A DNA stretch of 64,000 nucleotides from an uncultured bacterium (GTDB taxonomy: Bacteria; CSSED10-310; CALFER01), in contig CALFER010000034.1 of assembly GCA_937951895.1 (NCBI GenBank), positions 1 to 64,000 of the forward strand, written 5' to 3'. The position numbers were made by a program, and so were the translations under genes. Below are positions 28,030 to 37,681 of this stretch, piece by piece. Below the pieces are notes generated by a model, which had not been told where the DNA came from, did not search any database, and saw only the letters and a program-made list of their open reading frames with translations. How positions within the stretch are numbered: position 1 is the stretch's first letter; every line of letters starts with the position of its first letter.

Positions 28030-28054
28030 GTTATCCTCCTTCCAGGTAGCATGA

Positions 28055-29452
28055 TTATCCTTCATCCTCGTCATCATTATCCGTTTGCAATCCATATTTT
28101 TCAATTCGATATCGCAAGGATCGAAAACTGACATTCAGAAGTTTCGCGGCTTCCTTTTTAATGCCGTTCGTCCGTTGCAGGGCTTTCACAATGATCGATT
28201 TCTCGAAATCACCCACCACTTTTTCCAGATCCATTCCACCTTCGGGAAGATGCATGCCCGGTGTCTGGAACTGCTCGCGGAGGTCATAGAGATACGATGG
28301 CAGGCTGGAGGGTGTGAGAATCGGATGTGTTTCCAGGGCAATCGAGCGTTCGATGATGTTTTCGAGTTCGCGCACATTTCCAGGCCAGTGATAACTTCTG
28401 AGTATTCCCATGGCTTCGTGTGAGATTCCCATGGGTTCCCTGGTACACATCTTACAGTATTTCTGGATGAAGTGATCGACCAGAATCGGGATGTCCTCGG
28501 CTCGCTCCCGCAGGGGCGGGAGGGTAATGGGGATCACATTCAGTCGATAATACAAGTCTTCCCGAAAGAGACCTTTCTGGATCAGTTCCCTGAGATCCTT
28601 ATTTGTGGCGGCGATGATGCGAACGTCCACTGAAACATCCTTCAAGCCACCGACTCTCTTGAACTTGCGATCATTCAATACTCGAAGCAGCTTAACCTGA
28701 ATCGCCGGGGAAGTTTCGGCAACCTCGTCGAGAAAGAACGTGCCGCCGTCTGCGATTTCCAGCAACCCTTCCTTGTTCTGGAACGCGCCGGTAAATGAAC
28801 CCTTGACATGCCCGAACAGCTCACTTTCGAGAAGATTCTCCGGTAACGCGCCGCAGTTGACCGTGACAAAGGTCTTGTCTTTTCGATTGGAGCAGTAATG
28901 GATGGCCGATGCGGCGAGTTCCTTGCCCGTACCGCTCTCACCTGTAATCAGGACGGTACTGCCGAGATCCGCGACCTTCCGGATTGTTTCGAACACGCGA
29001 ATCATTTTGGGTGAGATCCCGAGGATGTTATCGAATCGGCTCTTGGCCCGGATTTCCTGCTTCAGCAGCGTGTTTTCCTCGCGCAACTGCAAACTCTCGA
29101 AAGCCTTCGACACGACGATCTTGATTTCGTCCACCTTGAACGGTTTGGTGAGATAGTCATAGGCTCCGAGTTTCATGGCTTCGATAGCGGTTTCCGTAGT
29201 TGCATAGGCGGTGATCATGATGACGATCAGATTCGGATTGAACGCCTTGAGACGCTTGAGGAGTTCGATTCCACCGATCTCGGGCATCATCACATCCGAG
29301 ATCACCATATCGATCGGATCGCCCTCCTGGATGAGTTTCAGCGCATCGGTGGGACGTGTGGCCGATTCAACCTGAAATCCTTCTTTTTCAAGAAGGATAC
29401 TGAGGAAATCGCACATGCTTTGTTCATCATCGACAATGAGAATGCGTTTCAA
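28055..29452 (-). CDS. pilR: PilR-like sigma-54-dependent response regulator
   Basis: A 465-residue NtrC-family activator. The receiver domain has D8/D9 and phosphoacceptor D53. The AAA+ domain has Walker A GESGTGKE, the sigma-54 loop as GSFTGA (the Ser variant often seen in PilR-like proteins), and Walker B GGTFFLDEV. A Fis-type HTH ends the protein (KEAAKLLNVSFRSLRYRIEKYG). It starts 4 bases after pilS, its expected cognate kinase. Targets are promoters of the -24/-12 class such as that at 8299; pilA is not in this window. Confidence 0.93.
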   Translation of the reverse strand: MKRILIVDDEQSMCDFLSILLEKEGFQVESATRPTDALKLIQEGDPIDMVISDVMMPEIGGIELLKRLKAFNPNLIVIMITAYATTETAIEAMKLGAYDYLTKPFKVDEIKIVVSKAFESLQLREENTLLKQEIRAKSRFDNILGISPKMIRVFETIRKVADLGSTVLITGESGTGKELAASAIHYCSNRKDKTFVTVNCGALPENLLESELFGHVKGSFTGAFQNKEGLLEIADGGTFFLDEVAETSPAIQVKLLRVLNDRKFKRVGGLKDVSVDVRIIAATNKDLRELIQKGLFREDLYYRLNVIPITLPPLRERAEDIPILVDHFIQKYCKMCTREPMGISHEAMGILRSYHWPGNVRELENIIERSIALETHPILTPSSLPSYLYDLREQFQTPGMHLPEGGMDLEKVVGDFEKSIIVKALQRTNGIKKEAAKLLNVSFRSLRYRIEKYGLQTDNDDEDEG

Positions 29453-29456
29453 CCGA

Positions 29457-31271
29457 TTACCTCACCTCCGGAGAGTCAGGCAGGACTTCGATGCGTTGCG
29501 CAAGAGGCAGTTCGATCTCGAAGATCGAACCCTCTCCCGGAACACTCGACACGCGAATGTGTCCCTTATGATTTTCAACAATTCGATACACAATAGCAAG
29601 TCCGATCCCGACACCTTTCCGCTTGTAGGTCGTAAACGGATCGAAGATCCGCTCGATCATGTCCGGACTCATTCCGACACCGGTGTCCTTGAATGAGATC
29701 AACGCGTTTTCACCCTCCACAACTTCATCTCCGTCACTGGTGCGGATGGAGGCTGGTATCGTTCGGGTTTCGATAGTCAGAACACCTCCCGACGGCATTG
29801 CATCGATTGCATTTTTTGACAGATTCCAGGCCAGTTGAAGAAACTGATTCGGGTCGACTTCGAGTTCGAGCGGATCGATCTGGAAGATGGGTTCGATGGT
29901 GATGTTCTGGGGGAAACTGGGTGAGTTATGAAGCAGAACGATGGTATCGGAAATCAATGCGTTGATATTGCTGAGTGCGAACTCCGGAGGTCTTGGTTTG
30001 GCAAAGTTGAGAAAATCCGTGATCAGGCCGTTGAGCCGATCGGACTCGCGAACGACGATATTCATGAGTCTGGCTTCGCTTTGAGTCAGCTTCAAGCCGT
30101 CTTTCAGCACTTCGATCGATCCGCTGATGGATGCCAGCGGATTCCGGATTTCATGTGCCATTCCCGCTGAAATTTCTGCGACTGCCGACCATCGTTCGGC
30201 CTTTCTCCGTGCGTCCTCGAGACGTTTCTGATCGGTGATATCGTTCAAGATGAGCATGATGCGTGCCGGGGAATCTTCCTTCACGCCCCAGAAAATGAAC
30301 TCGAGATGATACCATCTGCGGTCCGAGTCGACTACTTTCTGAAAGTGGAGCGATCGTTTGCCGATCAACCCGGTTGAGCCGACCTGAAGAATGCTCTGGA
30401 CCAGATAAGTCGGAAGAATCATATCCAGTGTCAGTTTCCGGTGGGGTTCCACGCCATCTACCGACATCATCTCACATGCAGCGGGATTGATACTGATAAT
30501 ATCCCCATTGAAAGATGTCGTGATCAGACCGGTTGGGATTTCGTTGACAATCCGATCGTTCAGGGCCAGCAGACTATCGTACTCTTCGTTTTTATCGATC
30601 AGGAGCTCATCCATTTTCTGGATACGATCGACGAGGTGTGTGGAGAGAATGGCCGTGAGGAAGAAGCCACTGAAGTTGACGATGATGATGTACAACGCGA
30701 ATGCGGGGAGCGGAAGAAGGAGACCGGCCTGGGGAGAAACAGGCCAGTATCGGACACCTCCCAGATATTGGCTGGCGATGAGAGACGCGAAGACGATGCT
30801 GATGATTCCGGCTATGATGAAACTGCCTCTTTTCTGAAGCAGGTTACAGGCGACGATGATCGTAACGACATACAGAATCGAAAAAGGGCTCTCGATTCCA
30901 CCGGAGGCCATGATCACCAGGGTTTCAAGGATGATGTCGCCGGCCAACTGGACATATGCGTTGACCATCGGTTTTCGGAGTTTGAGGATCAGGATGAGGT
31001 ATCCCAGGGACAGCAGAAGGATGAGAGTGATGAGGCGGAAGAGAACTTTGGATTCAGCAAATCGCTGCGAAATCTCGAGTGGGATGGCGGCTCCGATCAG
31101 CAGAGTGGCTCCGATAATGAGCCGAATCGTGATCAATGAACGGAGTTTATGATTGAGTTCTGCCTGCCGACGACCCGACAGACTCGGATCGAGATTCACG
31201 GGCACCGGGCGGATGTGAGATCCAGGAGGATGCTGCACAACGATATCTGCTTTACTTGGAGAGTTCTCCAA
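29457..31271 (-). CDS. pilS: PilS-like membrane sensor histidine kinase
   Basis: A 604-residue kinase. About six membrane helices (residues about 45-220) are followed by a short coiled segment, a PAS domain (about 235-350), HisKA with the box GMAHEIRNPLASISGS, and a HATPase domain (NLSKNAIDAM, DTGVGM, GVGIGLAIVYRI). The six-helix plus PAS layout is that of PilS. The TTG start lies inside the end of pilC, overlapping by 20 bases. In PilS/PilR systems the kinase senses pilin level and the regulator drives pilA. Confidence 0.93.
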   Translation of the reverse strand: MENSPSKADIVVQHPPGSHIRPVPVNLDPSLSGRRQAELNHKLRSLITIRLIIGATLLIGAAIPLEISQRFAESKVLFRLITLILLLSLGYLILILKLRKPMVNAYVQLAGDIILETLVIMASGGIESPFSILYVVTIIVACNLLQKRGSFIIAGIISIVFASLIASQYLGGVRYWPVSPQAGLLLPLPAFALYIIIVNFSGFFLTAILSTHLVDRIQKMDELLIDKNEEYDSLLALNDRIVNEIPTGLITTSFNGDIISINPAACEMMSVDGVEPHRKLTLDMILPTYLVQSILQVGSTGLIGKRSLHFQKVVDSDRRWYHLEFIFWGVKEDSPARIMLILNDITDQKRLEDARRKAERWSAVAEISAGMAHEIRNPLASISGSIEVLKDGLKLTQSEARLMNIVVRESDRLNGLITDFLNFAKPRPPEFALSNINALISDTIVLLHNSPSFPQNITIEPIFQIDPLELEVDPNQFLQLAWNLSKNAIDAMPSGGVLTIETRTIPASIRTSDGDEVVEGENALISFKDTGVGMSPDMIERIFDPFTTYKRKGVGIGLAIVYRIVENHKGHIRVSSVPGEGSIFEIELPLAQRIEVLPDSPEVR

Positions 31272-32463
31272 TCAGTTTGAACATCGGCAAGTACATTGCG
31301 ATAACAATGAAACCGACACTGACTCCGAGAAACACCATGAGGAGTGGTTCGAGCATCTGGGTCAAGTTGGAAACGGCGATGTCAACCTCTTCATCATAGA
31401 AATCGGCAATTTTCTCGAGCATGGCATCGAGGGCACCGGTGGATTCTCCAACCGCGATCATCTGGATGACCATGGGAGGAAACACATCGGTGGCTGCGAG
31501 TGGTTCCGAGATTGTTTTACCTTCACTGATGGAAACCCGGGTCTTCATGACTGCGTCTTCAATAACCTTGTTTCCCGCCGTTTTTGCGGTAATCTCCAAA
31601 CCTTCCAGGATTGGAACACCCGATGAGATCAAGGTGCCGAGTGTTCGAGTAAACTTGGCGACAGCGACTTTGCGGAGCAGCAGACCGAAAACCGGTGATT
31701 TCAAGATGGCAGCATCAATTACCCGAGCGCCTCTTTCGGTTTTCCTGAAGTATCTGAAAGCATAAAAGAGACCGACAGCGGCGGCGGCGATGATGAGCAG
31801 GTAATCGCGGATGAAATTGGACATGTTGATGACGATTTTGGTTGGAAGCGGCAGAGTCGACCCCAAGGAAGTGAAGATTTTTCCGAAAGTAGGAATGACG
31901 GCATACATCAGGAATGTGACGACGCCGATGGCGACCGAGATAATGACGGTCGGATACACGAGTGCGGATTTGACCTGTCGTTTCAGGCCGATCGCTTTTT
32001 CCATGTAAGCGGCAAGGCGGTTCAAGATGGTATCCAAGATACCGCCCGTTTCCCCCGCTTCTACCATGTTGCAGTAAAGATCATCGAAGATCTTGGGGTG
32101 TTTCCGGAGAGCATCGGCGTAAGTCGAGCCGGATTCGACACTCTGGCCGATATCGCTGATCGCTTTTGAAAATACGGGGTTCTCTGTTTGCTGGGCCAGG
32201 ATTTCGAGGCATTGAACGAGCGGCAAGCCGGCATCGACCATGGTCGAGAACGTGCGGGTGAAGACGACGATATCACGTTCCTTGATTCGGGTGGCCATGC
32301 CCGGAATCGTGATCTGGATGTCCTTCATCCGTTTTTTGATCGTCGTCGGAGTGATTTTCTGTCTGCGAAGCTGGAGCCTGACGGCCTCGGCCGTGTCGGC
32401 GGTAATCACGCCTGATACATCGTTCCCGTTGGCGTCTTTACCTTTCCATTTCCAATCTGCCAT
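31252..32463 (-). CDS. pilC: PilC/GspF inner-membrane platform protein of type IV pilus
   Basis: A 403-residue protein with two repeated GspF cytoplasmic domains (RERDIVVFTRTFSTMVDAGLPLVQCLEIL and the copy beginning KFTRTLGTLISSGVPILEGLEI), each followed by membrane helices. GETGG and GESTG marks are present in the two repeats. PilC links the ATPases PilB and PilT to pilus assembly. It lies 24 bases after pilT and overlaps pilS. Confidence 0.96.
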   Translation of the reverse strand: MADWKWKGKDANGNDVSGVITADTAEAVRLQLRRQKITPTTIKKRMKDIQITIPGMATRIKERDIVVFTRTFSTMVDAGLPLVQCLEILAQQTENPVFSKAISDIGQSVESGSTYADALRKHPKIFDDLYCNMVEAGETGGILDTILNRLAAYMEKAIGLKRQVKSALVYPTVIISVAIGVVTFLMYAVIPTFGKIFTSLGSTLPLPTKIVINMSNFIRDYLLIIAAAAVGLFYAFRYFRKTERGARVIDAAILKSPVFGLLLRKVAVAKFTRTLGTLISSGVPILEGLEITAKTAGNKVIEDAVMKTRVSISEGKTISEPLAATDVFPPMVIQMIAVGESTGALDAMLEKIADFYDEEVDIAVSNLTQMLEPLLMVFLGVSVGFIVIAMYLPMFKLIGELSK

Positions 32464-32487
32464 ATGCCCTCCTCGCCGAAGCGCTCA

Positions 32488-33585
32488 TCACCCTTCCCGG
32501 CGCCCGCCCTGTTCACTTCGTGCCAGAATCTGATCGAATTCCTGAGGTTTCGATGAGTTGCCGCGTGCTTCCTGCAGGCTGATTTTCCGTTTGACATACA
32601 GGTTCACGAGACACTGGTTCATCGTCTGCATCTTGTGCGTTTCCTGACCGGTCTGCATCATCGAGTAGATCTGATGGATCTTGTCTTCACGGATCAGGTT
32701 TCGAATACCGTCATTCGGGACCATCACCTCCGCGGCCAGCACTCGTCCCTGTCCATCTCTTCGGGGAATCAACGTTTGGCAGATGACTCCTTCGAGAATG
32801 AACGAGAGTTGTGCGCGGACCTGGGGCTGCTGATGGGAAGGAAACACGTCGATGATCCGGTTAATGGTCTGGACCGCCGAGTTGGTGTGCAGGGTTGCGA
32901 AGGTCAAGTGGCCGGTTTCCGCACACCGGAGCGCAGCTTCGATTGTTTCGAGATCTCGCATTTCTCCGATCAGGATGACATCCGGGTCCTGGCGCAGAAC
33001 CGATCGCAATGCGTTTGCAAACGATTTCGTATCCGCATGCAACTCGCGCTGATTCACAACGCAATTGTTGTGATGATGCAGATACTCGATCGGATCCTCG
33101 ATCGTCACGATATGCAGGTGACGTTCACGATTGATTTTATCCAGCATCGCGGCCAGGGTCGTCGATTTTCCGCAGCCGGTCGGCCCCGTGACGAGAACGA
33201 GTCCTTTGGGGCGGGTGCAGAAATCGATGACGGCTTTCGGCAATCCGAGTTCTTCGAAGCTGAGAATACGGAAGGGAATAGTTCGGATGGCGATTGCCAC
33301 GGCGGATCGCTGGCTGTAGATATTGGCACGGAATCGGCTGAGGCCGCGGACGCCGAATGAAAAATCCAGCTCCTTCTGTTCCTCGAAGGCGTGTTTCTGG
33401 GAATCAGTCAGAACCGAGTAAGCGAGTTGTTTGGTTTCTTTGGGAGTGAGGGGAGGAAACTCCTTGAGCGGCACCATGGTGCCATGAATGCGGAGATGCG
33501 GATGTGTTCCGGTCGTGAGATGCAGATCCGTCGCACCTCGTTCAATCATGATTTTGAGCAGTTGCGGCATTGATACGGTCGACAT
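32488..33585 (-). CDS. pilT: PilT pilus retraction ATPase
   Basis: A 365-residue retraction motor. Walker A is GPTGCGKST, followed by the Asp box IVTIEDPIEY, Walker B DVILIGEMRDLETI and His box GHLTFATLHTNSA. The C-terminal GIRNLIRE is the AIRNLIRE retraction motif that separates PilT from PilB. The ATG at 33585 is preferred over a GTG at 33591, which lies inside the AGGTGA ribosome site. The gene is 35 bases after pilB. Confidence 0.96.
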   Translation of the reverse strand: MSTVSMPQLLKIMIERGATDLHLTTGTHPHLRIHGTMVPLKEFPPLTPKETKQLAYSVLTDSQKHAFEEQKELDFSFGVRGLSRFRANIYSQRSAVAIAIRTIPFRILSFEELGLPKAVIDFCTRPKGLVLVTGPTGCGKSTTLAAMLDKINRERHLHIVTIEDPIEYLHHHNNCVVNQRELHADTKSFANALRSVLRQDPDVILIGEMRDLETIEAALRCAETGHLTFATLHTNSAVQTINRIIDVFPSHQQPQVRAQLSFILEGVICQTLIPRRDGQGRVLAAEVMVPNDGIRNLIREDKIHQIYSMMQTGQETHKMQTMNQCLVNLYVKRKISLQEARGNSSKPQEFDQILARSEQGGRREG

Positions 33586-33620
33586 GTTCACCTCATGCGT
33601 TCATTGTAATGCGGAAACGA

Positions 33621-35438
33621 TCAGTTTCCAAACGTGACACGCACAACCTCTTCAACGGTCGTCCTGCCGCGCCGGATCTTCTCGAGGCCCGCATCGCGAA
33701 GCGTTCTCATACCGAGCGCCACAGCCGTTTCACGAATTTCCATCGCCGAAGCGCCCCGAAGAATCAACTCACGGACTTCATCCGTAATCGCCAGAATCTC
33801 GTACAAAGCCACACGTCCGCGATATCCCGTGTTCATGCAGTTCGGGCATCCGCGGCCTTTCATGATGGGGAACGTTCCGATCTCCTCTTCCAGGAGTCCG
33901 ACTTCCAGCAAGGCTTCAGGAGGCACCTGAACGGGTTCGGCGCACTTCGGACAAACCGTTCGTGCCAGACGCTGAGCCACAACCAGAATCAGCGCGGACG
34001 CCACCAGGAAGGGTTCGATGCCCATATTCAGCAAGCGGTTGATCGTGGTCGGGGCATCGTTGGTGTGAATAGTGGACAACACCAGATGCCCGGTCAAAGC
34101 GGCCTTGATTCCGATCTCCGCCGTCTCAAAATCCCGGATCTCCCCGACCATGATGATATCCGGGTCCTGCCGGAGAAATGAGCGGAGGGATGCAGCGAAA
34201 TTCAATCCGATCGATTCCTTCATCTGAACCTGATTGATGCCCGCAAGGTTATACTCGACGGGATCCTCGGCCGTCATGATATTGTCCGAAATCGAGTTGA
34301 GCTGCGAGAGTGCGGAGTACAGCGTTGTCGTTTTACCCGAACCTGTCGGGCCGGTGACCAGAACCATTCCGTAGGGTTTGTGAATCGCTTCCTGAAACAC
34401 CGCCAATTGGCGTTCCTCGAATCCCAGTTTGGTCATATCGAGTTCGAGATTCGTTTTGTCGAGCAACCGGAGAACGATTTTTTCGCCGAACAGAGTCGGA
34501 AGCGTCGATACCCTGAAGTCCATCTCACGCTTCGGCCCCAGTCGCATCTTGATACGACCATCCTGTGGCAGGCGGCGTTCCGAGATATCGAGATTTGCCA
34601 TGATTTTGAGTCGCGACGTGATGGCATTGCGTATCTTGAGAGGCAGTCCAAGTTCTTTCCGGAGCACGCCGTCAAGGCGATATCGAACGCGATAACTTTT
34701 CTCATAAGGTTCAAAATGGATGTCAGACACACCCTGATTGATGGCCTTGATCAGAATGCCGTTGACCAGTTTGACGATCGGAGCTTCAAGATCTTCGACG
34801 GTGACGACATTATCATCGTCTTCATCCACAACCTCCAGTTCGTCGACCGCACCGGATACCAGATCATCGAAGTCGGCCACATTGACGAAATCCGAATCGA
34901 TTTCATCCTCCGAGGTCGATCCCCCTCCGGATACCTCATCATCAAAATCGGAAAAATCCGACATCGGATCCGCATGCATATCGATTTCCGAACTCGATAC
35001 CGCCAGTCCCTTGCCGGATCCGTAATACCGCTCAATCGACTTGTCGATGGCGATCTCCGATGCAACGACAGGCTCAACGTGATATCCCGTCATGAATTTG
35101 ATGTCATCCTGAGCGAACACGTTGGAGGGATCCGCCATGGCAATAGTCAGCGATGCACCGGTGCGACTGATCGGCAACAGGTGATACTTCCGGGCGACTT
35201 CAGCCGGTATCAACTTCAGAACCGCTTCCTCGATCTCGAAGTTCGACAGGTTGATCGACGGAACACCGAACTGATTCGAGAGCAACTCGGTGATGTCCTC
35301 TTCCTGAACATACTTCATTCGCACGAGCACACTGCCGAGTCGACCTCCGGATTTATTCTGATAATCCAACGCAGACCGAAGCTGATCCTCAGTAATCAGT
35401 CCTTCTCGAATGAGCATCTCGCCGAGTCGCTCGCTCAT
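33621..35438 (-). CDS. pilB: PilB pilus extension ATPase with MshEN N-terminus
   Basis: A 605-residue extension motor. The N-terminus has two RLGxxL...ALxxQ type motifs (RLGEMLIREGLITEDQLRSA and RLGSVLVRMKYVQEEDI), the layout of MshEN domains that bind c-di-GMP in MshE and some PilB proteins. An acidic linker (about residues 165-215, with VVDEDDDN) precedes the ATPase. Walker A is GPTGSGKTT, the Asp box AEDPVEY, Walker B DIIMVGEIRDFET and the His box GHLVLSTIHTNDA. A tetracysteine zinc site (CPKC...CPNC) follows, as in all PilB. First gene of the pilus operon. Confidence 0.97.
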   Translation of the reverse strand: MSERLGEMLIREGLITEDQLRSALDYQNKSGGRLGSVLVRMKYVQEEDITELLSNQFGVPSINLSNFEIEEAVLKLIPAEVARKYHLLPISRTGASLTIAMADPSNVFAQDDIKFMTGYHVEPVVASEIAIDKSIERYYGSGKGLAVSSSEIDMHADPMSDFSDFDDEVSGGGSTSEDEIDSDFVNVADFDDLVSGAVDELEVVDEDDDNVVTVEDLEAPIVKLVNGILIKAINQGVSDIHFEPYEKSYRVRYRLDGVLRKELGLPLKIRNAITSRLKIMANLDISERRLPQDGRIKMRLGPKREMDFRVSTLPTLFGEKIVLRLLDKTNLELDMTKLGFEERQLAVFQEAIHKPYGMVLVTGPTGSGKTTTLYSALSQLNSISDNIMTAEDPVEYNLAGINQVQMKESIGLNFAASLRSFLRQDPDIIMVGEIRDFETAEIGIKAALTGHLVLSTIHTNDAPTTINRLLNMGIEPFLVASALILVVAQRLARTVCPKCAEPVQVPPEALLEVGLLEEEIGTFPIMKGRGCPNCMNTGYRGRVALYEILAITDEVRELILRGASAMEIRETAVALGMRTLRDAGLEKIRRGRTTVEEVVRVTFGN

Positions 35439-35496
35439 GTTACAAAAGTCCTTTTCTAAAATTCAGCCTGTTCATCTGAGTGATCATCGGACCTAA

Positions 35497-35525
35497 AAAA
35501 TAAACCGATCGCACCGAAATGTCAA
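35497..35525 (-). promoter_or_regulatory. Promoter of the type IV pilus operon
   Basis: TTGACA (35525-35520) and TATTTT (35502-35497) on the minus strand are 17 bases apart, about 60 bases before the pilB ATG. This looks like a housekeeping promoter, so the operon with pilS and pilR need not depend on sigma-54. Confidence 0.65.
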
Positions 35526-35555
35526 GCCGAAGAAACGATACCAGGCCGCTCAACA

Positions 35556-36806
35556 TCAACCCGCTTTCTCATATACCATGATCGGATTCTCGCTCTTCAG
35601 AATGACCTCCTCCGTAATCACACACTCGCGTAAACCGGTCTGAGCCGGCAGGTCGAACATGATATCGAGCATGATATGTTCGAGGATGGCGCGGAGACCG
35701 CGAGCGCCAGTTTTTCGGTCCAGGGCCTGCAGAGCGATTGCCGCAAGCGCTTCCTTCGTGAACTTCAACTCGACATTTTCAAACGAGAAATACTTCTGGT
35801 ACTGTTTGGTGATCGCGTTTTTAGGTTCCTGCAGGATCCGAACAAGATCGTCCTGCGATAAATCACTCAAGGTCGCCGTCACCGGCAACCGCCCGACAAA
35901 TTCCGGAATCATGCCGTATTGAATCAGATCCTGAGGTTGCACATTTTCCAGAATTTCCTTGAGATTTTTCTGCTGGCGTGTTTTCACGTCGGCGCCAAAA
36001 CCAAGCGCTTTTTTGTGCAGACGGGATTCGATGATTTTCTCGAGTCCCACAAAGGCTCCGCCCACAATGAACAGAATGTCGATCGTGTTGATGGGGATCG
36101 TCTCCTGATGGGGGTGTTTACGGCCTCCGAGAGGTGGCACATTCGCGATGGTACCCTCCAGAATCTTCAACAGAGCCTGCTGGACACCCTCACCGGAAAC
36201 ATCCCGTGTGATCGAAATGTTTTCCGATTTGCGTGAAATCTTGTCGATCTCGTCGATGTAGATAATGCCGGTCTGGGCTTTTTCAACATTCTGATCCGCG
36301 GCATGGAAGAGCTTCAGAATCACGGTCTCGACATCCTCCCCGACATACCCCGCCTCGGTCAGTGTCGTCGCATCGGCCACGGCGAAGGGTACATTGAGAA
36401 ATTTGGCGAGACTTTGCGCGAGCAGGGTCTTGCCGCTTCCGGTGGGTCCGAGCAACAGGATGTTGGATTTTTCGAGATCGATGTCGCCCGGTTTGTTTCG
36501 TTCCCGAGCCTGGATGCGCCGGTAATGGTTGTGCACGGCAACCGCCAGGATCTTTTTCGCCCGTTCCTGACCGATCACGTACTGATCGAGATATGATTTG
36601 ATTTCCTGCGGTTTCGGCAGGTTGGTCAATGTGGATCCCGCAGCGGATGGTTCCGCCAGGTCTTCCTGATCCAGAATCGTTTTGCAGAGCACAATACACT
36701 CGTTGCAGATGTAAACCCGCGGCCCCACGATCATTTTCCGGACTTCCGTCTGGCTTTTTCCGCAAAACGAGCATTTCAATGTGAGTGGTGATCCCTTGTC
36801 CTTCAA
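35556..36806 (-). CDS. clpX: ClpX, ATP-dependent unfoldase of the ClpXP protease
   Basis: A 416-residue AAA+ unfoldase. The N-terminal zinc-binding domain has C12, C15, C34 and C37. Walker A is GPTGSGKT, Walker B IIYIDEIDKI, followed by the sensor and pore-loop blocks and RTGARGLRAILE near the C-terminus. The TTG at 36806 is chosen as start because AAGGAG lies 7 bases upstream and it gives the normal ClpX N-terminal length; the frame is open to 36842. clpP is not adjacent. It follows the type III secretion operon by 93 bases with its own promoter-like sequences between. Confidence 0.96.
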   Translation of the reverse strand: MKDKGSPLTLKCSFCGKSQTEVRKMIVGPRVYICNECIVLCKTILDQEDLAEPSAAGSTLTNLPKPQEIKSYLDQYVIGQERAKKILAVAVHNHYRRIQARERNKPGDIDLEKSNILLLGPTGSGKTLLAQSLAKFLNVPFAVADATTLTEAGYVGEDVETVILKLFHAADQNVEKAQTGIIYIDEIDKISRKSENISITRDVSGEGVQQALLKILEGTIANVPPLGGRKHPHQETIPINTIDILFIVGGAFVGLEKIIESRLHKKALGFGADVKTRQQKNLKEILENVQPQDLIQYGMIPEFVGRLPVTATLSDLSQDDLVRILQEPKNAITKQYQKYFSFENVELKFTKEALAAIALQALDRKTGARGLRAILEHIMLDIMFDLPAQTGLRECVITEEVILKSENPIMVYEKAG

Positions 36807-36843
36807 AGCGTCCCTCCTTGCAACAGGGAACATAATCTTCAAA

Positions 36844-36870
36844 GGTTATATTTGCATGCTTTGATTGTCA
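36844..36870 (-). promoter_or_regulatory. Possible clpX promoter
   Basis: On the minus strand TTGACA (36870-36865) is followed after 15 bases by TATAAC (36849-36844); the spacer is short. A second TTGACA lies at 36891-36886. At least one promoter in this 93-base gap is likely, but the exact -10 is uncertain. Confidence 0.35.
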
Positions 36871-36899
36871 ATCATTCATGGCAATTTGTCAATTCAGAG

Positions 36900-37673
36900 T
36901 CAGAGAGCTTCGATGTGACCCGCCAGAAGTTCCTCGACAATCCCACTCACGATCCGATCCACAACCAGAGCCGTCAGGAAGATCCCCAACAGTATTTTCA
37001 GACCCAATCCCAGATCGAATGCCTGGAGACCCGGGACGAGGCGACCGAGACATCCCAGCAGCCAATCCGCCACCAGAAGCACAGCGATCACGGGTGAAGA
37101 GAGCACCAGTGCAATTTCAAACGAGCGGGCCGCCTTCGGCAACCATCGTGTCCAATCGACCGCCCCGTCAAGAAGCCCGATCGGAGCGGTGAATGAAACC
37201 GGAAAATCGACATAACTCCGATGGATCGCCGCCAGGAAGGGAACATATGCATGTGTCGTAAAGAACAGGCACGCGGCGAGCATGAGAAACAGCTGTCCGA
37301 GTTGAGATGCGCGATCCCCGCTGTGCGGAACGAAGACCTGTACGATCGTCTGTCCCCGGAACAGATCTATACACAACCCGCTCATCTCGATTCCATAAAA
37401 CACGATTGCGGATCCGAACCCGATCGCACCACCGACCAGACATTCACCCAACGCCATGCCGAGCCACTGCGCGACACCAATCGATATCCACTCGGCAGAA
37501 TCGACCGCAGGTCGCGCGAGTGCTCCGAGGGAGACGGCACATGCCAGTTTGAGTCGAGCAGGCAGGGCACGCCCCCCGAAGGCCGGCGATACCGACATGA
37601 TGACCATCATCCGGATGGACATGACCAGCAGCATCAGAAGATGACTGCGAAGAACCCCCCACTCCAATCCCAT
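36900..37673 (-). CDS. sctT: SctT/FliR-family export gate protein
   Basis: A 257-residue membrane protein of the FliR/SctT family, part of the helical R-S-T export gate of type III secretion. About six membrane helices; the N-terminal MMVIMSVSPAFGGRALPARLKLACAVSL is characteristic. The ATG at 37673 lies 8 bases after the sctS stop; the frame is open to 37952 but that part runs through sctS. Last gene of the operon: the usual next gene sctU/flhB is missing, and clpX follows. Confidence 0.92.
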   Translation of the reverse strand: MGLEWGVLRSHLLMLLVMSIRMMVIMSVSPAFGGRALPARLKLACAVSLGALARPAVDSAEWISIGVAQWLGMALGECLVGGAIGFGSAIVFYGIEMSGLCIDLFRGQTIVQVFVPHSGDRASQLGQLFLMLAACLFFTTHAYVPFLAAIHRSYVDFPVSFTAPIGLLDGAVDWTRWLPKAARSFEIALVLSSPVIAVLLVADWLLGCLGRLVPGLQAFDLGLGLKILLGIFLTALVVDRIVSGIVEELLAGHIEAL

Positions 37674-37681
37674 CGAGCATC

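Noticed and set aside
34380..35459. 359-residue open frame on the plus strand
   Set aside because: Antisense to pilB; no recognisable motif.
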